This document shows, in pieces, positions 8,226-17,389 of a stretch of 32,927 nucleotides of DNA. The DNA comes from Actinomycetota bacterium (lineage in GTDB: Bacteria > Actinomycetota > Actinomycetes > Nanopelagicales > Nanopelagicaceae): assembly GCA_009702245.1 (NCBI GenBank), contig WLIL01000003.1, positions 1-32,927 of the forward strand, in the 5' to 3' direction. A program made the position numbers and the translations under genes. Position 1 is the first letter of the stretch, and each line of letters starts with the position of its first letter. The notes beneath the pieces are model-generated. The model was not told the DNA's origin. It did not search any database and saw nothing but the letters and a program-made list of their open reading frames with translations.

Positions 8226-10112
8226 GTGTCTGATCTCACTGGCGTACTCATCGATGGTCGATACGAGATTCAGCAACTTTTAGCTCGCGGCGGAATGGCC
8301 ACGGTGTACACCGCGCTAGATACTCGCCTTGATCGCACTGTGGCAGTGAAGGTGATGCACTCCCATCTCGCCCAGGATGAAGAATTTGTTTCCAGGTTCA
8401 TCAGGGAAGCCAAAGCAGCCGCATCACTTACCCATCCCAACGTCATCGCCGTTCATGATCAAGGTTGGCACCAAGGTGGTCCGCCAGCTGTTTTCTTGGT
8501 GATGGAATATGTGGAAGGCCCCACACTACGAGACATTCTTCGCGAGCGAGGAAAAATGTCAGTCGATGCGGCGCTCGATATTGTTGAAGAAGTTCTTGCC
8601 GGAATCGGTGCCGCGCATCGTGCTGGCATCGTGCATCGTGATATCAAACCGGAGAACGTCATTCTTGCCGAAGACGGACGGATCAAGGTGGCCGATTTCG
8701 GATTAGCGCGTGAGCTCTCTAGCGGTTCAACCTTGACAGCTGATGCTGGACTCGTGATTGGGTCCATCTCCTACCTTTCGCCCGAACAAGTGGAGCGCGG
8801 AGTCGCAGATGCCCGAAGTGACGTTTATGCCACCGGCATTATTCTCTTTGAATTACTCACCGGTAAGAAACCTTTTGAAGGTGACTCAGCGATTCAAGTT
8901 GCATACAAGCATGTACACGATGATGTCCCATTGCCCTCGAGTGTGAGTGGGAACGTACCTCCCGCAGTTGACGCACTCGTCCGTAGAGCCACAGCTAGAG
9001 ATGCTGACCTACGACCGCGTGATGCGAATGTTTTTCTGAGAGAGGTGCAAGCTGTTCGAGAAGAACAAGTCGCACCCCCAAGTACATCACCAGCTCAAAC
9101 AGCTCCACCCGTCGCTTCCACTCCTACAGCCCCAGTCAGCGAGAACGTGATGAGTGCTCCTATTGCAAAGAAGTCGCCCTCTTCGACCACTACGAAGAAC
9201 TCAAGCGTTAAGAAGCGCAAGAAGAGCAGAGCACGACGAAATCGCACCATCTTGGCCTTGGTGGCAATCGGATTGGGTGGGTGGCTGTGGTACATCACAG
9301 TAGGACCAGGTTCTAGCGTCACCGCACCCTCCCTGCTGGGGCTCTCCATCGAAGAAGCCACCCAGGAGGCCAACGGCGCTGGACTCAATGTCGACATCAA
9401 ATCGCGCACCTTTGATGAGCAAATACCTTTAGATCACGTTATCTCCAGCAGCCCAGCCGGTGGGGAGCAGGTAGATAGTGGCTCCACTATCTCAATTGTG
9501 GTGTCTAAAGGCGCCGAGCGATTCGTGATTCCGACACTTTCTGGCTTGAGCCTTGCTCAAGCGACCAATTCATTGAGCGATCAGAATCTCAAGATTGCCA
9601 CTCTTGCTGAGGAGTACGACGAGAACGTTCCGCTGGGATACATCATCTCTTCGACCCCGGCGGCCGGTACGAAAGTAAAGCGCGACATCACAGTCAAAGT
9701 TGTAGTGAGCAAAGGAGTCGAGCAAATGTCGATTCTCTCTTACGTAGGCAAAGGCGGTGATCAGGCGCTCAGCGAACTTACTGATGCAGGCGCCAAAGTC
9801 GTGAGTAAGAACATCTTTAGCGACACCATCGCACCTGGAATCGTGGTCACTCAAAACCCCAATGGTCCAGCGAATATAAAAATGGGTGGGAAGGTCACCA
9901 TCTCGATTTCCAAAGGTCCAGCGCTGCTCCGAGTTCCTAACGTGGTGAAGATGTCGACCGCCTTGGCAAAGAAGAGCCTCGAAGATGCTGGCTTCAATAA
10001 CTACAAGGTCAATATCTTGAAAGCCAAAGGGCCGGGCAACGTGGTAGGCCAATCGCCTAAGGCTGGCACGATGGTCAAGCCAGGGACATTGATCGTCATA
10101 GACATCTACTAA
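8226..10112 (+). CDS. PASTA-domain Ser/Thr protein kinase (Stk1/PknB family, PknL position)
   Basis: A 628-residue membrane kinase. The cytoplasmic kinase domain (about 1-275) has the Gly-rich loop LLARGGMATVY, Lys in VAVKVMH, HRDIKPEN, the DFG motif in VADFGLA, and SYLSPEQ. A Pro/Ser/Thr-rich linker (about 280-335) with a basic patch KKRKKSRARRNR precedes one membrane helix (about 340-358). Four extracellular PASTA repeats follow, each ending in a P-AG-x-V strand pattern such as SSSPAGGEQV and STPAAGTKV. Such kinases sense muropeptides or lipid II and control growth and division. Position beside the Rv2175c-like gene corresponds to pknL, although M. tuberculosis PknL lacks PASTA repeats. This could therefore be the main PknB-like kinase of the organism. 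Confidence 0.94.
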   Translation: MSDLTGVLIDGRYEIQQLLARGGMATVYTALDTRLDRTVAVKVMHSHLAQDEEFVSRFIREAKAAASLTHPNVIAVHDQGWHQGGPPAVFLVMEYVEGPTLRDILRERGKMSVDAALDIVEEVLAGIGAAHRAGIVHRDIKPENVILAEDGRIKVADFGLARELSSGSTLTADAGLVIGSISYLSPEQVERGVADARSDVYATGIILFELLTGKKPFEGDSAIQVAYKHVHDDVPLPSSVSGNVPPAVDALVRRATARDADLRPRDANVFLREVQAVREEQVAPPSTSPAQTAPPVASTPTAPVSENVMSAPIAKKSPSSTTTKNSSVKKRKKSRARRNRTILALVAIGLGGWLWYITVGPGSSVTAPSLLGLSIEEATQEANGAGLNVDIKSRTFDEQIPLDHVISSSPAGGEQVDSGSTISIVVSKGAERFVIPTLSGLSLAQATNSLSDQNLKIATLAEEYDENVPLGYIISSTPAAGTKVKRDITVKVVVSKGVEQMSILSYVGKGGDQALSELTDAGAKVVSKNIFSDTIAPGIVVTQNPNGPANIKMGGKVTISISKGPALLRVPNVVKMSTALAKKSLEDAGFNNYKVNILKAKGPGNVVGQSPKAGTMVKPGTLIVIDIY

Positions 10113-10119
10113 TTGCGGC

Positions 10120-10125
10120 TAGGCT
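10120..10125 (+). promoter_or_regulatory. Putative -10 hexamer TAGGCT of nfo
   Basis: TAGGCT-CTGCGA-ATG gives the 6 nt spacing expected for a leaderless mRNA starting at ATG 10132. The kinase stop is only 8 bp upstream of the hexamer. Confidence 0.55.
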
Positions 10126-10131
10126 CTGCGA

Positions 10132-10983
10132 ATGGCATCTCGGCGCATCGGTGCGCACGTTCCTGCTTCCGGCGGTCTCGCGAAACGCGCCTTGGGATAC
10201 GCCGAAACTATTGGGGCAGAAGCGATTCAAGTCTTTGTATCCAACCCCCGAGGTTGGGCAACACCTGAGGGTGACCAGGTAGCAGACCTAAAATTTCGTG
10301 AGCTAGCCGCCGAGCGGAATATTTCGACGTGGGTTCACGCACCCTTTCTCATTAACTTGGGCTCCCCTACGGAGGCCACCTACCTCAACTCTCTAAAAGC
10401 AACTTCTTTTGCCTTGAAACGCAGCGCAGAGATCGGCGCGCATGGAGCTGTCATTCACACAGGATCAGCAGTTGATGCATCTCATGTAGAGAAAGCCTGG
10501 AAACAAATTCATGACGGAATGATGCCAATTCTCGATGCATTAGATGATGACGCGCCTTATCTTCTGCTGGAACCAACAGCCGGTCAAGGCCAATCACTCT
10601 GCCGTACGTTGGAAGATCTCACCCACTACCTTGAATCTTTGGAGTACCACCCGAAAGTTGGTATCTGCCTCGACACTTGTCACGTCTTTGCCGCTGGCTA
10701 CGACCTTGCCGCCGAAGGCGGAGTTAAGTCAACTCTTGATTTACTTGTTGAAGTAGTCGGTGATCGCCTCAAACTTATTCACGCTAACGATTCGATGGAT
10801 GTATGCGGCTCACTAAAGGATCGCCATGCAAATCTGGGAGAGGGCCATATCGGAAGTGCGCCGTTTAGAGATTTACTCTCTCATGGAGCTACCGCTGGTA
10901 TTCCTTTTATCCTCGAAACTCCAGGAAATGAACCCGAACACGCTCGAGAAGTAGAGCTACTTAAAGAGTTTAGGAATTCATGA
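10132..10983 (+). CDS. nfo: Deoxyribonuclease IV (endonuclease IV)
   Basis: This 283-residue TIM-barrel metalloenzyme cleaves 5' of abasic sites in base-excision repair. Metal-ligand motifs are all present: RIGAHVPASGG, VIHTGSA, LLLEPTAGQG, GICLDTCHVFAAGYDL, IHANDSM, DRHANLGEGHIG and FILETPG, matching the tri-zinc site of E. coli Nfo. Length is typical. It overlaps the EamA transporter downstream by 4 bp (ATGA), which makes one operon with the transporter and threonine aldolase, although the functions do not obviously connect. Confidence 0.95.
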   Translation: MASRRIGAHVPASGGLAKRALGYAETIGAEAIQVFVSNPRGWATPEGDQVADLKFRELAAERNISTWVHAPFLINLGSPTEATYLNSLKATSFALKRSAEIGAHGAVIHTGSAVDASHVEKAWKQIHDGMMPILDALDDDAPYLLLEPTAGQGQSLCRTLEDLTHYLESLEYHPKVGICLDTCHVFAAGYDLAAEGGVKSTLDLLVEVVGDRLKLIHANDSMDVCGSLKDRHANLGEGHIGSAPFRDLLSHGATAGIPFILETPGNEPEHAREVELLKEFRNS

Positions 10984-11867
10984 GGTCACTTTCGCAAGCC
11001 CGTATTGCCACTTTCGCTCTCTTAGGAGTCACTGTGGTCTGGGGATCTACCTTCATTCTTATCAAGGATTCGATTACTCGACAGCCCGCAGCAGATTTTT
11101 TGGCCACGCGCTTCACGTTTGCTGCTCTCTTACTCATTCTTGTCCGACCCAAAGCGCTCAAGTCGATTTCAAAACAAACGTTAGTTCGAGGAAGCCTGCT
11201 TGGCATCGCCTTGGGTGGGGGTTACCTGGCGCAAACGTTTGGACTCCGAACCGCCTCCGCAGCGGTCAGTGGGTTCATTACCGGACTCTTCGTGGTCTTC
11301 ACTCCGATCATCGGCGGTTGGATCTTGCGTCGCCCAGTCGGCAGATGGCCCTGGGTCGCCGCGCTCTTTGCCACCTTTGGTTTGGCGCTGCTCTCACTTA
11401 AAGGGTGGAGCATGGGTGGCGGCGAAGGGCTCACGGTTCTTTGCGCCGTGGGATTTGCCCTGCACATTGTCGGGCTCGGCGAGTGGAGCCAGCACGAGAA
11501 TGCGTACTCTTTTGCCATTGTGCAACTCTCGATCGTTGCGCTGATCTGCTGGGTCGCGGCTCTCACAAATGGTTATCAAGCACCTCCTGACCGCGGCGTC
11601 TGGGGAGCGCTCCTCTTCATTGCAGTAGCTGGCACCGCCATAGCCTTCGTCATACAAACCTGGGCGCAAGCGCTGGTAGCTCCCACGCGAGCAGCGGTCA
11701 TCATGACCATGGAACCCGTCTTCTCCGGTATCTTCGCCGTCTATGTGGGGAATGAACATATGACCCTGAAGATGCTTGCAGGTGGCGCCCTCGTCTTGCT
11801 CGCGATGTACCTCGTGGAGCTTGGACCGAAGAAGGCATGGCAGGATGTCACCCGTGCCAACCACTAA
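10980..11867 (+). CDS. EamA-family (DMT superfamily) transporter
   Basis: A 295-residue protein with about ten hydrophobic helices arranged as two EamA repeats. The first repeat carries [14 protein letters not shown], and the second ends with [37 protein letters not shown], both classic for drug/metabolite transporters such as RhaT/YdcZ relatives. It probably exports or imports a small metabolite; substrate cannot be inferred. It starts within the nfo stop codon and its 3' end overlaps the threonine aldolase start, so amino-acid efflux is one reasonable guess from context. Confidence 0.9.
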   Translation: MRSLSQARIATFALLGVTVVWGSTFILIKDSITRQPAADFLATRFTFAALLLILVRPKALKSISKQTLVRGSLLGIALGGGYLAQTFGLRTASAAVSGFITGLFVVFTPIIGGWILRRPVGRWPWVAALFATFGLALLSLKGWSMGGGEGLTVLCAVGFALHIVGLGEWSQHENAYSFAIVQLSIVALICWVAALTNGYQAPPDRGVWGALLFIAVAGTAIAFVIQTWAQALVAPTRAAVIMTMEPVFSGIFAVYVGNEHMTLKMLAGGALVLLAMYLVELGPKKAWQDVTRANH

Positions 11868-12900
11868 ACCTGCTATCGATCTTCGCTCAGATACCGTCAC
11901 CAAACCCTCTGCGGCCATGCGCCAAGCCATGGCTGAAGCTGAAGTGGGCGACGATGTATATGCCGAAGACCCGACCGTCAACGCACTTGAAGCGAAAGTA
12001 GCCGCTCTTTTTGGGCACGACGCTGGACTCTTCTGCCCCACTGGGTCGTTAGCTAATCAACTTGGTATGCGCATGCTTGTAAAGCCCGGCGAAGAACTTG
12101 CGTGCGACAGCATGGCCCATGTGGCACGGGCAGAGTTGGGTGCGGCGGCAGCCTTCAGCGGAATCACATTTCGTACCTGGAGTTCACCACGGGGACTACT
12201 CGATGCTGATCAGGTTCTTAATTTTATGACACCAGATTCCGGACCTCACTTAGTTTCAACGACTGCGATCGCGGTCGAAAATACTCATAACTTCGGTGGC
12301 GGAACCATTCAACCGATCTCCGAAATTAAGAAATTACATAGTGCGCTCAAAGGTTCGACGGTCGCTATGCACCTTGATGGCGCTCGACTATGGAATGCTC
12401 ACATCGCCACCGGCACTCCCCTCAAAGAGTTTGGTTCTTACTTCAAAACCGTCAGCGTCTGTCTCTCCAAAGGTCTCGGCGCACCCATCGGTTCAGTTCT
12501 GGTCTCAACACATGAACTCATCAAGGACGCTCGAATCTGGCGAAAGCGATACGGCGGTGGAATGCGTCAAGTAGGAATTCTGGCGGCCGCAGGCATCTAC
12601 GCTTTGGATCACAATCTTGAACGAATGAAGGTTGATCATCGCCGTGCCAAGGCAATCGCCGACACCGTAAACAAGGTAGCCCCACAGGTAATCAGTGCAG
12701 ATTTAGTAGATACCAACATTATGGTTTTCGATCTCTCGCAACATCGATTGAATGCATCTGAATTCACTAGCCAAGCGAGTGCTGCTGGTATTCGTATCGG
12801 CGCGCTGGGTCCAAACATGGCCAGAGCTATTACGCACTTAGACGTTGACGATGCACAATGTGAAGAGGCTGGCGCCACACTAGCTCGTTTGCTCGCTTAA
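11845..12900 (+). CDS. ltaE: Low-specificity L-threonine aldolase
   Basis: This PLP enzyme of fold type I (351 residues from ATG 11845) cleaves threonine or allo-threonine to glycine and acetaldehyde. Diagnostic stretches are [18 protein letters not shown] at the N terminus, [37 protein letters not shown] and [14 protein letters not shown], whose Lys should form the internal aldimine. The track start at 11776 lies well inside the transporter gene. ATG 11845 or GTG 11854, both overlapping the end of that gene, leave only a short leader before the conserved DLRSDTVT. Glycine produced here could feed ThiO or one-carbon metabolism. Its stop TAA shares TTAA with the stop of ogt. Confidence 0.92.
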   Translation: MSPVPTTKPAIDLRSDTVTKPSAAMRQAMAEAEVGDDVYAEDPTVNALEAKVAALFGHDAGLFCPTGSLANQLGMRMLVKPGEELACDSMAHVARAELGAAAAFSGITFRTWSSPRGLLDADQVLNFMTPDSGPHLVSTTAIAVENTHNFGGGTIQPISEIKKLHSALKGSTVAMHLDGARLWNAHIATGTPLKEFGSYFKTVSVCLSKGLGAPIGSVLVSTHELIKDARIWRKRYGGGMRQVGILAAAGIYALDHNLERMKVDHRRAKAIADTVNKVAPQVISADLVDTNIMVFDLSQHRLNASEFTSQASAAGIRIGALGPNMARAITHLDVDDAQCEEAGATLARLLA

Positions 12901-13394
12901 ATTGCACCTTCGAAGGTGAGTAGTGCGATCTTGGTAGGCAACCCATACCCATAACCACCAAGTGCACCACCAGTGCGCACGATGCGGTGACACGGGATAA
13001 ACGGTGCAACGAGATTTGTCGCGCAGGCAGTGCCGGCCGCTCGCACCGCAGATGGTGAACCAGATTTAAGGGCCAAGTCGGCGTAGGAGATTGTTTTGCC
13101 AGCGGGAATTTTAGTCATCGCCTTCCACGCTTTTTGGCGAAAAGGGCCACCTGTTTGCTGCCACTTGATTTGAGAGAGCCCCTTGATGTCGCCATCGCAG
13201 TATGCGCGCCACACATCACTCACAATCGGGATTGAAGCTACGCGTTGAAACCCACGCGCTGCGACATCTTCCGGGAGCCTTTGCTTCAAATCTTCGAGAG
13301 ATCGAAAACCCGCCGCGAGAAGCCGATCATTCTCAGCGATGAGATAAAGCGTGCCGAACGGTGATGAGTGCGTAGCGGCGGCCAATTTCGTCAT
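12897..13394 (-). CDS. ogt: Methylated-DNA--protein-cysteine methyltransferase
   Basis: A 165-residue DNA repair protein that removes O6-alkyl groups from guanine by transferring them to its own cysteine. The active-site motif FIPCHRIVRTGGALGGYGYG contains Cys135, preceded by FRQKAWKAMTKIPAGKTISYADLA and the helix-turn-helix AVRAAGTACATN (Arg finger). Only the methyltransferase part is present, with no Ada regulatory domain. The start ATG at 13394 overlaps the aroG stop by 1 nt (TGATG), so it is translated from the aroG message. Confidence 0.94.
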   Translation of the reverse strand: MTKLAAATHSSPFGTLYLIAENDRLLAAGFRSLEDLKQRLPEDVAARGFQRVASIPIVSDVWRAYCDGDIKGLSQIKWQQTGGPFRQKAWKAMTKIPAGKTISYADLALKSGSPSAVRAAGTACATNLVAPFIPCHRIVRTGGALGGYGYGLPTKIALLTFEGAI

Positions 13395-14740
13395 CAGCGA
13401 TCCCGAAGCATTTCCGCTACAAGGAAGGAGACTTCGAGAGATTGGGTGTGATTGAGGCGAGGATCGCAGGCACTTTCGTACCGCGTAGCGAGATCATCAT
13501 GCGAAATATGCTCTCCCCCACCTACACATTCAGTCACATCATCACCGGTGAGTTCGACATGAATACCACCTGGATGCGTGCCGAGCGCTTTGTGAACTTC
13601 GAAGAATCCAGAAATCTCATCCATCACATCGTCAAACTTGCGCGTCTTGTACCCACTCGGAGCCTCGTAAGTGTTGCCATGCATGGGATCGCAGACCCAC
13701 AACACCTGAGCACCAGACGCCGTTACCTTCTCTACTAAATTTGGAAGTGCCTCGCGGATTTTGCCTGCGCCCATCCGGGTGATGAAAGTGAGGCGACCCG
13801 GCTCACGATCCGGATCCAGCTTATCGATGAGAGCCAACACATCGTCAACAGATGATGATGGTCCGAGTTTTACGCCGATGGGGTTACGAATACGAGACAT
13901 GAAGTCCACGTGGGCGCCATCGAGCTGACGAGTACGCTCACCAATCCACACGAAGTGGCCGGAAACGTTGTATGGCAATTGCGTACGCGAATCGATGCGT
14001 GTGAGGGCGCGTTCGTACTCCAATATGAGCGCCTCGTGACTGCTATAGAGATCTACGGTACGAAACTCAGCCGGGTCAGCCCCTGCTGAACGAAGGAATG
14101 CCAGCGCACGACCGATCTCTCTCGCCATCTGTTCATAACGTTCGCCTGCTGATGAATCCCTAACAAAGCCCTGGTTCCACGAATGCACTTGTCGCAAGTC
14201 CGCGAATCCACCGTTAGTAAAAGCCCGAACTAAGTTCAGCGTGGCGGCCGAAGTGTTGTACACCTTGACTAGGCGACTTGGATCGGGGGTGCGAGCGGCG
14301 AGAGTAAATTCCAAATCATTGACCGCATCACCTCGGTAGGCGGGCAATGTAACACCGTCGCGAGTTTCGGTGTCCTTCGAACGTGGCTTGGCATATTGCC
14401 CTGCCATCCGACCCACTTTGATGACAGGTAGCCCTGATCCGTATTGAAGTACTGCTGCCATCTGCAAAATAGTTTTGATTCTGTTACGGATGGAATCGGC
14501 GCTTGCGGCTACGAATGTTTCGGCACAATCTCCACCCTGAAGCCAGAAGGCCTCACCTTTCGCGGCTGCAGCAACTTTCTCTTTCAGAGAGTCGCACTCA
14601 CCGGCAAATACCAGGGGTGGAAAGGAGCGAAGTTCGGCCACCGCAGACTCAAGGGCCGCGCTATCTGGCCATTGGGGTTGCTGTGCGGCTGTGAGTGAGC
14701 GCCAGTGATCGAGCTCGTTTCCACTCTGGGAGGAAGTCAT
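13394..14740 (-). CDS. aroG: 3-deoxy-7-phosphoheptulonate synthase, class II
   Basis: A 448-residue class II (plant/mycobacterial type) DAHP synthase, first enzyme of the shikimate pathway, condensing PEP and erythrose 4-phosphate. Visible class II motifs include FAGECDSLKEK, FWLQGGDCAETF, VIKVGRMAGQYAKPRS, PYNVSGHFVWIGERTRQLDGAHVDF, NPIGVKLGPSSS, VLWVCDPMHGNT and GDDVTECVGG. The gene and its strand match aroG (Rv2178c) in the mycobacterial order. The start ATG 14740 is supported by TAGGCT 6 nt upstream. Feedback regulation by aromatic amino acids is likely from the family, but not visible here. Confidence 0.95.
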   Translation of the reverse strand: MTSSQSGNELDHWRSLTAAQQPQWPDSAALESAVAELRSFPPLVFAGECDSLKEKVAAAAKGEAFWLQGGDCAETFVAASADSIRNRIKTILQMAAVLQYGSGLPVIKVGRMAGQYAKPRSKDTETRDGVTLPAYRGDAVNDLEFTLAARTPDPSRLVKVYNTSAATLNLVRAFTNGGFADLRQVHSWNQGFVRDSSAGERYEQMAREIGRALAFLRSAGADPAEFRTVDLYSSHEALILEYERALTRIDSRTQLPYNVSGHFVWIGERTRQLDGAHVDFMSRIRNPIGVKLGPSSSVDDVLALIDKLDPDREPGRLTFITRMGAGKIREALPNLVEKVTASGAQVLWVCDPMHGNTYEAPSGYKTRKFDDVMDEISGFFEVHKALGTHPGGIHVELTGDDVTECVGGGEHISHDDLATRYESACDPRLNHTQSLEVSFLVAEMLRDR

Positions 14741-14746
14741 GTCGCA

Positions 14747-14752
14747 AGCCTA
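14747..14752 (-). promoter_or_regulatory. Putative -10 hexamer TAGGCT of aroG-ogt
   Basis: Minus-strand TAGGCT-TGCGAC-ATG, again with 6 nt to the start codon and no Shine-Dalgarno. It lies in the 48 bp between aroG and the end of pfkA. Confidence 0.58.
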
Positions 14753-14788
14753 CGGCGTACCTGGGGCTCCAAGAGACGGGATTAGCGA

Positions 14789-15814
14789 CTAGCCGAAGAA
14801 GACTTCGGCCTCTGCATATCGCTCAGGACCGACGAGTTTGAGGGTGGCGGTAGCTTCGGCAAGCGGAACTCGCACAATCTGGGTCCCCTGAAGCCCGACC
14901 ATCGTGCCCCAATCCCCCTCATGAACCGCCGTGATGGCATGAAGCCCCAGGCGAGTAGCGAGAACTCGGTCGAAGGCTGTGGGGGTCCCACCTCGTTGAA
15001 TATGGCCCAGCACCGAGGTGCGCGCCTCTTTTCCAGTGCGAATTTCGATCTGTTGGGCGACCCATTCGCCGATTCCCGAGAGTCGCACATGACCGAATGC
15101 GTCGAGGGTTTGATCCCTGACGACCATGTCTCCTTCTTGCGGTATAGCACCCTCTGAAACCACGATGATGGGCGCATAGTTCGTTCGGAATCGTGATTCC
15201 ACATATTCACAGACTTTGGCAATCGAAAAAGGAACTTCTGGAATCAAGATCACGCTTGCCCCGCCGGCAAGTCCTGAGTGCAACGCAATCCAGCCAGCGT
15301 GACGCCCCATCACTTCAACTACGAGTGCGCGGTGGTGGGATTCGGCCGTTGTATGCAAGCGATCGATTGCCTCAGTTGCGATGTTTACCGCAGTATCAAA
15401 TCCGAAAGTGTAATCAGTGGCGTTTAGATCATTATCAATCGTCTTCGGCACACCCACTACATGCACACCCGACTCGGCTAACTTTTTGGCAACGCCGAGA
15501 GTATCTTCTCCACCAATCGCAATGAGTGCATCAACTCCGAGGGCAGCCAAATTTTCTTGGATGCGAGCGAGGCCGTCTTCCTCTTTGAATGGATTCGTGC
15601 GCGAGGAACCAAGGATGGTTCCTCCGCGAGTAAGGATGCCTCGGACAGATTGAATGTCGAGTGGCATGGTGACGTTTTCAAGCGGACCACGCCATCCGTC
15701 GCGAAACCCAATGAATTCATGCCCATAAGTGGGCACCCCCTTTCGCACAACCGCCCGAATGACCGCGTTGAGGCCGGGACAATCTCCACCACCGGTGAGA
15801 ATGCCTACCTTCAT
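14789..15814 (-). CDS. pfkA: 6-phosphofructokinase with PPi-type active-site residues
   Basis: A 341-residue phosphofructokinase that phosphorylates fructose 6-phosphate at C1. Motifs: ILTGGGDCPGLNAVIR at the N terminus, AIGGEDTLGVA, VGVPKTIDNDL, EVMGRHAGWIALHSGLAGGA and LGHIQRGGTP. At the positions corresponding to E. coli Gly104 and Gly124 it has Asp (GGED) and Lys (PKTIDND), the combination associated with pyrophosphate-dependent enzymes, while ATP-dependent actinobacterial enzymes keep Gly at the first. The phosphoryl donor is therefore more likely PPi than ATP, though this needs an assay. It follows plsC by 6 bp on the same strand. No good Shine-Dalgarno is seen. Confidence 0.92.
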   Translation of the reverse strand: MKVGILTGGGDCPGLNAVIRAVVRKGVPTYGHEFIGFRDGWRGPLENVTMPLDIQSVRGILTRGGTILGSSRTNPFKEEDGLARIQENLAALGVDALIAIGGEDTLGVAKKLAESGVHVVGVPKTIDNDLNATDYTFGFDTAVNIATEAIDRLHTTAESHHRALVVEVMGRHAGWIALHSGLAGGASVILIPEVPFSIAKVCEYVESRFRTNYAPIIVVSEGAIPQEGDMVVRDQTLDAFGHVRLSGIGEWVAQQIEIRTGKEARTSVLGHIQRGGTPTAFDRVLATRLGLHAITAVHEGDWGTMVGLQGTQIVRVPLAEATATLKLVGPERYAEAEVFFG

Positions 15815-15820
15815 TGGGAT

Positions 15821-16528
15821 CTACTCGTCACTTTCGCTATCGCCCTTAGCTGCATCTGCTTCGATCTGCTTGGCACGAGTCGCATACATATCGACGTACT
15901 CTTGTCCGCCTAAGTCCATCAGCGCGTACATGATTTCGTCAGTGACCGATCGAAGAATGAAACGGTCCCCCGACATCCCCTCGTAGCGAGAGAAATCCAA
16001 CGGCTCACCGAATCGAATACCCACTTGCATGATTTTTGGAAGCGCTTTTCCGGGCGGTTGAATTTTATCTGTGTCAATCATCGCAACCGGTATGACGGGA
16101 ACGCCTGATTCCAGCGCCATACGGGCGATTCCAGTACGTCCCCGGTAAAGCCGCCCATCGGGTGAACGAGTGCCTTCGGGATATATCCCTAGCAACTTCC
16201 CCTCTCGCAAAATTCGCAATCCGGTTTCTAACGCGGCTTCACTAGACCGGCCCCCTGAGCGATCTACGGGTACCTGTCCGAGAGCCCTGAAAATTGCTGC
16301 AGTAGTTCGGCCCTTAATCCCTTTGCCAGTGAAGTACTCACTCTTAGCGAGAAAGGTGACCCGCCGTGGAATTACCAGTGGCATGAAAATAGAGTCGGAA
16401 AATGAGAGGTGGTTACTCGCAATGATTGCCGGACCATTGGTGGGCACATGCGAAAGTCCCTCGACCTTAGGTCGGAAGATCAGGCTCAAGAGAGGCAGGA
16501 GGATCGCCTTCAAAATTGCGTACGCCAC
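15821..16528 (-). CDS. plsC: 1-acyl-sn-glycerol-3-phosphate acyltransferase (PlsC family)
   Basis: A 235-residue membrane-associated acyltransferase that acylates lysophosphatidic acid to phosphatidic acid. The catalytic HX4D motif is NHLSFSD (about residues 38-44), followed by FLAKSEYF, VDRSGG, IYPEGTRSPDGRLYRGRTG and VIPVAMI, in family order. It begins with a hydrophobic stretch and ends in an acidic tail (GDSESDE). It matches Rv2182c in the syntenic mycobacterial segment. The GTG start at 16528 has TAGTGT ending 6 nt upstream. It heads the operon with pfkA and is divergent from the esterase gene. Confidence 0.9.
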   Translation of the reverse strand: MAYAILKAILLPLLSLIFRPKVEGLSHVPTNGPAIIASNHLSFSDSIFMPLVIPRRVTFLAKSEYFTGKGIKGRTTAAIFRALGQVPVDRSGGRSSEAALETGLRILREGKLLGIYPEGTRSPDGRLYRGRTGIARMALESGVPVIPVAMIDTDKIQPPGKALPKIMQVGIRFGEPLDFSRYEGMSGDRFILRSVTDEIMYALMDLGGQEYVDMYATRAKQIEADAAKGDSESDE

Positions 16529-16534
16529 GGCAGA

Positions 16535-16540
16535 ACACTA
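16535..16540 (-). promoter_or_regulatory. Putative -10 hexamer TAGTGT of plsC-pfkA
   Basis: Minus-strand TAGTGT-TCTGCC-GTG places the predicted transcription start at the G of the start codon (16528). Confidence 0.55.
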
Positions 16541-16579
16541 GCGAACCCGCTCCACCCATGGGGAGCACACTCAAAGGCC

Positions 16580-16595
16580 TCTCGGAAAGGCGAGA
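16580..16595. repeat. Short inverted repeat TCTCG-N6-CGAGA in the plsC/esterase divergent region
   Basis: Perfect 5 bp arms (16580-16584 and 16591-16595) around a 6 nt spacer, about 15 bp upstream of the esterase -10 hexamer. It could be an operator half-site pair, but 5 bp arms arise easily by chance. Confidence 0.2.
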
Positions 16596-16609
16596 TAACA
16601 AGTGAACCC

Positions 16610-16615
16610 TAGACT
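16610..16615 (+). promoter_or_regulatory. Putative -10 hexamer TAGACT of the esterase operon
   Basis: TAGACT-GGACTC-ATG, 6 nt before the start codon at 16622, with no Shine-Dalgarno between. Confidence 0.55.
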
Positions 16616-16621
16616 GGACTC

Positions 16622-17389
16622 ATGCCAGATTCGGAGCAGGGCTATCGCCTCCCACCCTTCATCATTAAAGGCTCTCGCGATGTCGGAGTGCTCTTCGTGC
16701 ACGGCTTCACAGGTTCACCAGCCTCAGTAGCGCCCTGGGCGAGAGCCGTAGCGGCCGCTGGTTACACAGTCTCAGTGATTCGCCTGCCCGGACATGGTGA
16801 TGACTGGCGAGCGATGAATGTCAACTCTTGGCGAGATTGGTATCGCGAAGTCGACCGTGGTGCGAGAGAACTTCTTGAAGAGGTCTCCGATATAGCGCTT
16901 GCCGGTTTCTCGATGGGCGGAGCTCTCGCCCTCCGATATGCCGCGATCCATCCGGAGCATGTGAAAGCCCTCCTTTTACTGAATCCCTCGGTTTACGATC
17001 CAAGACCGGTACTGAAACTGACCTCCATCACGCGATTCTTCATGAGGACACTGCCACCGAGCGGAAGCGATATCGCGAAACCACATCCACCCATTCACGG
17101 ATATCGCGAAACTCCGGTAAATGCCTTGCACTCCCTGCGCAAGCTTTGGCGCGATCTTTCTAAACATTTTCAAGACGTCACCGCTCCCACGCTCCTCTTT
17201 CGATCGGTTCAAGATCATGTAGTACCTGCAGCAAGTAGCGAGCTGGTGCTCAAATCGATTTTATCTACGACAAAGTGCGAAGTGCTTCTTGAGAATAGCT
17301 ACCATGTTGCGGCTCTTGATTACGATGCTCCACTCTTAGAGAGCAAATCTATAGAGTTTTTACGCGAGTTCGCTCGAGTGGGATCATGA
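16622..17389 (+). CDS. Alpha/beta-fold hydrolase (carboxylesterase / monoacylglycerol lipase type)
   Basis: A 255-residue soluble alpha/beta hydrolase. VLFVHGFTGSPASVAPWARAVAAAGYTVSVIRLPGHGDDW holds the oxyanion-hole HGF and the first strands. The nucleophile elbow is LAGFSMGGALALRYA (Ser about residue 98). The acid is probably Asp in VQDHVVP and the catalytic His lies in NSYHVAALDYD, which closely resembles the Est30-type carboxylesterase end. It probably hydrolyses medium- or long-chain acyl esters, perhaps monoacylglycerol. No signal peptide is seen. It overlaps the next gene by 4 bp and stands opposite plsC, which suggests glycerolipid metabolism. Confidence 0.88.
   Translation: MPDSEQGYRLPPFIIKGSRDVGVLFVHGFTGSPASVAPWARAVAAAGYTVSVIRLPGHGDDWRAMNVNSWRDWYREVDRGARELLEEVSDIALAGFSMGGALALRYAAIHPEHVKALLLLNPSVYDPRPVLKLTSITRFFMRTLPPSGSDIAKPHPPIHGYRETPVNALHSLRKLWRDLSKHFQDVTAPTLLFRSVQDHVVPAASSELVLKSILSTTKCEVLLENSYHVAALDYDAPLLESKSIEFLREFARVGS

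Noticed and set aside
9570-10052. 160-residue minus-strand ORF inside the kinase gene
   Set aside because: It is antisense to the PASTA repeats, whose plus-strand motifs are unmistakable; no RBS or family pattern.
11394-12041. 215-residue minus-strand ORF across eamA and ltaE
   Set aside because: It covers two well-supported plus-strand genes and its composition is that of a complementary-frame shadow.
14741-14788. Intrinsic terminator between pfkA and aroG
   Set aside because: No stable GC hairpin followed by a T-run on the relevant strand; no convincing intrinsic terminator was found anywhere in the window.
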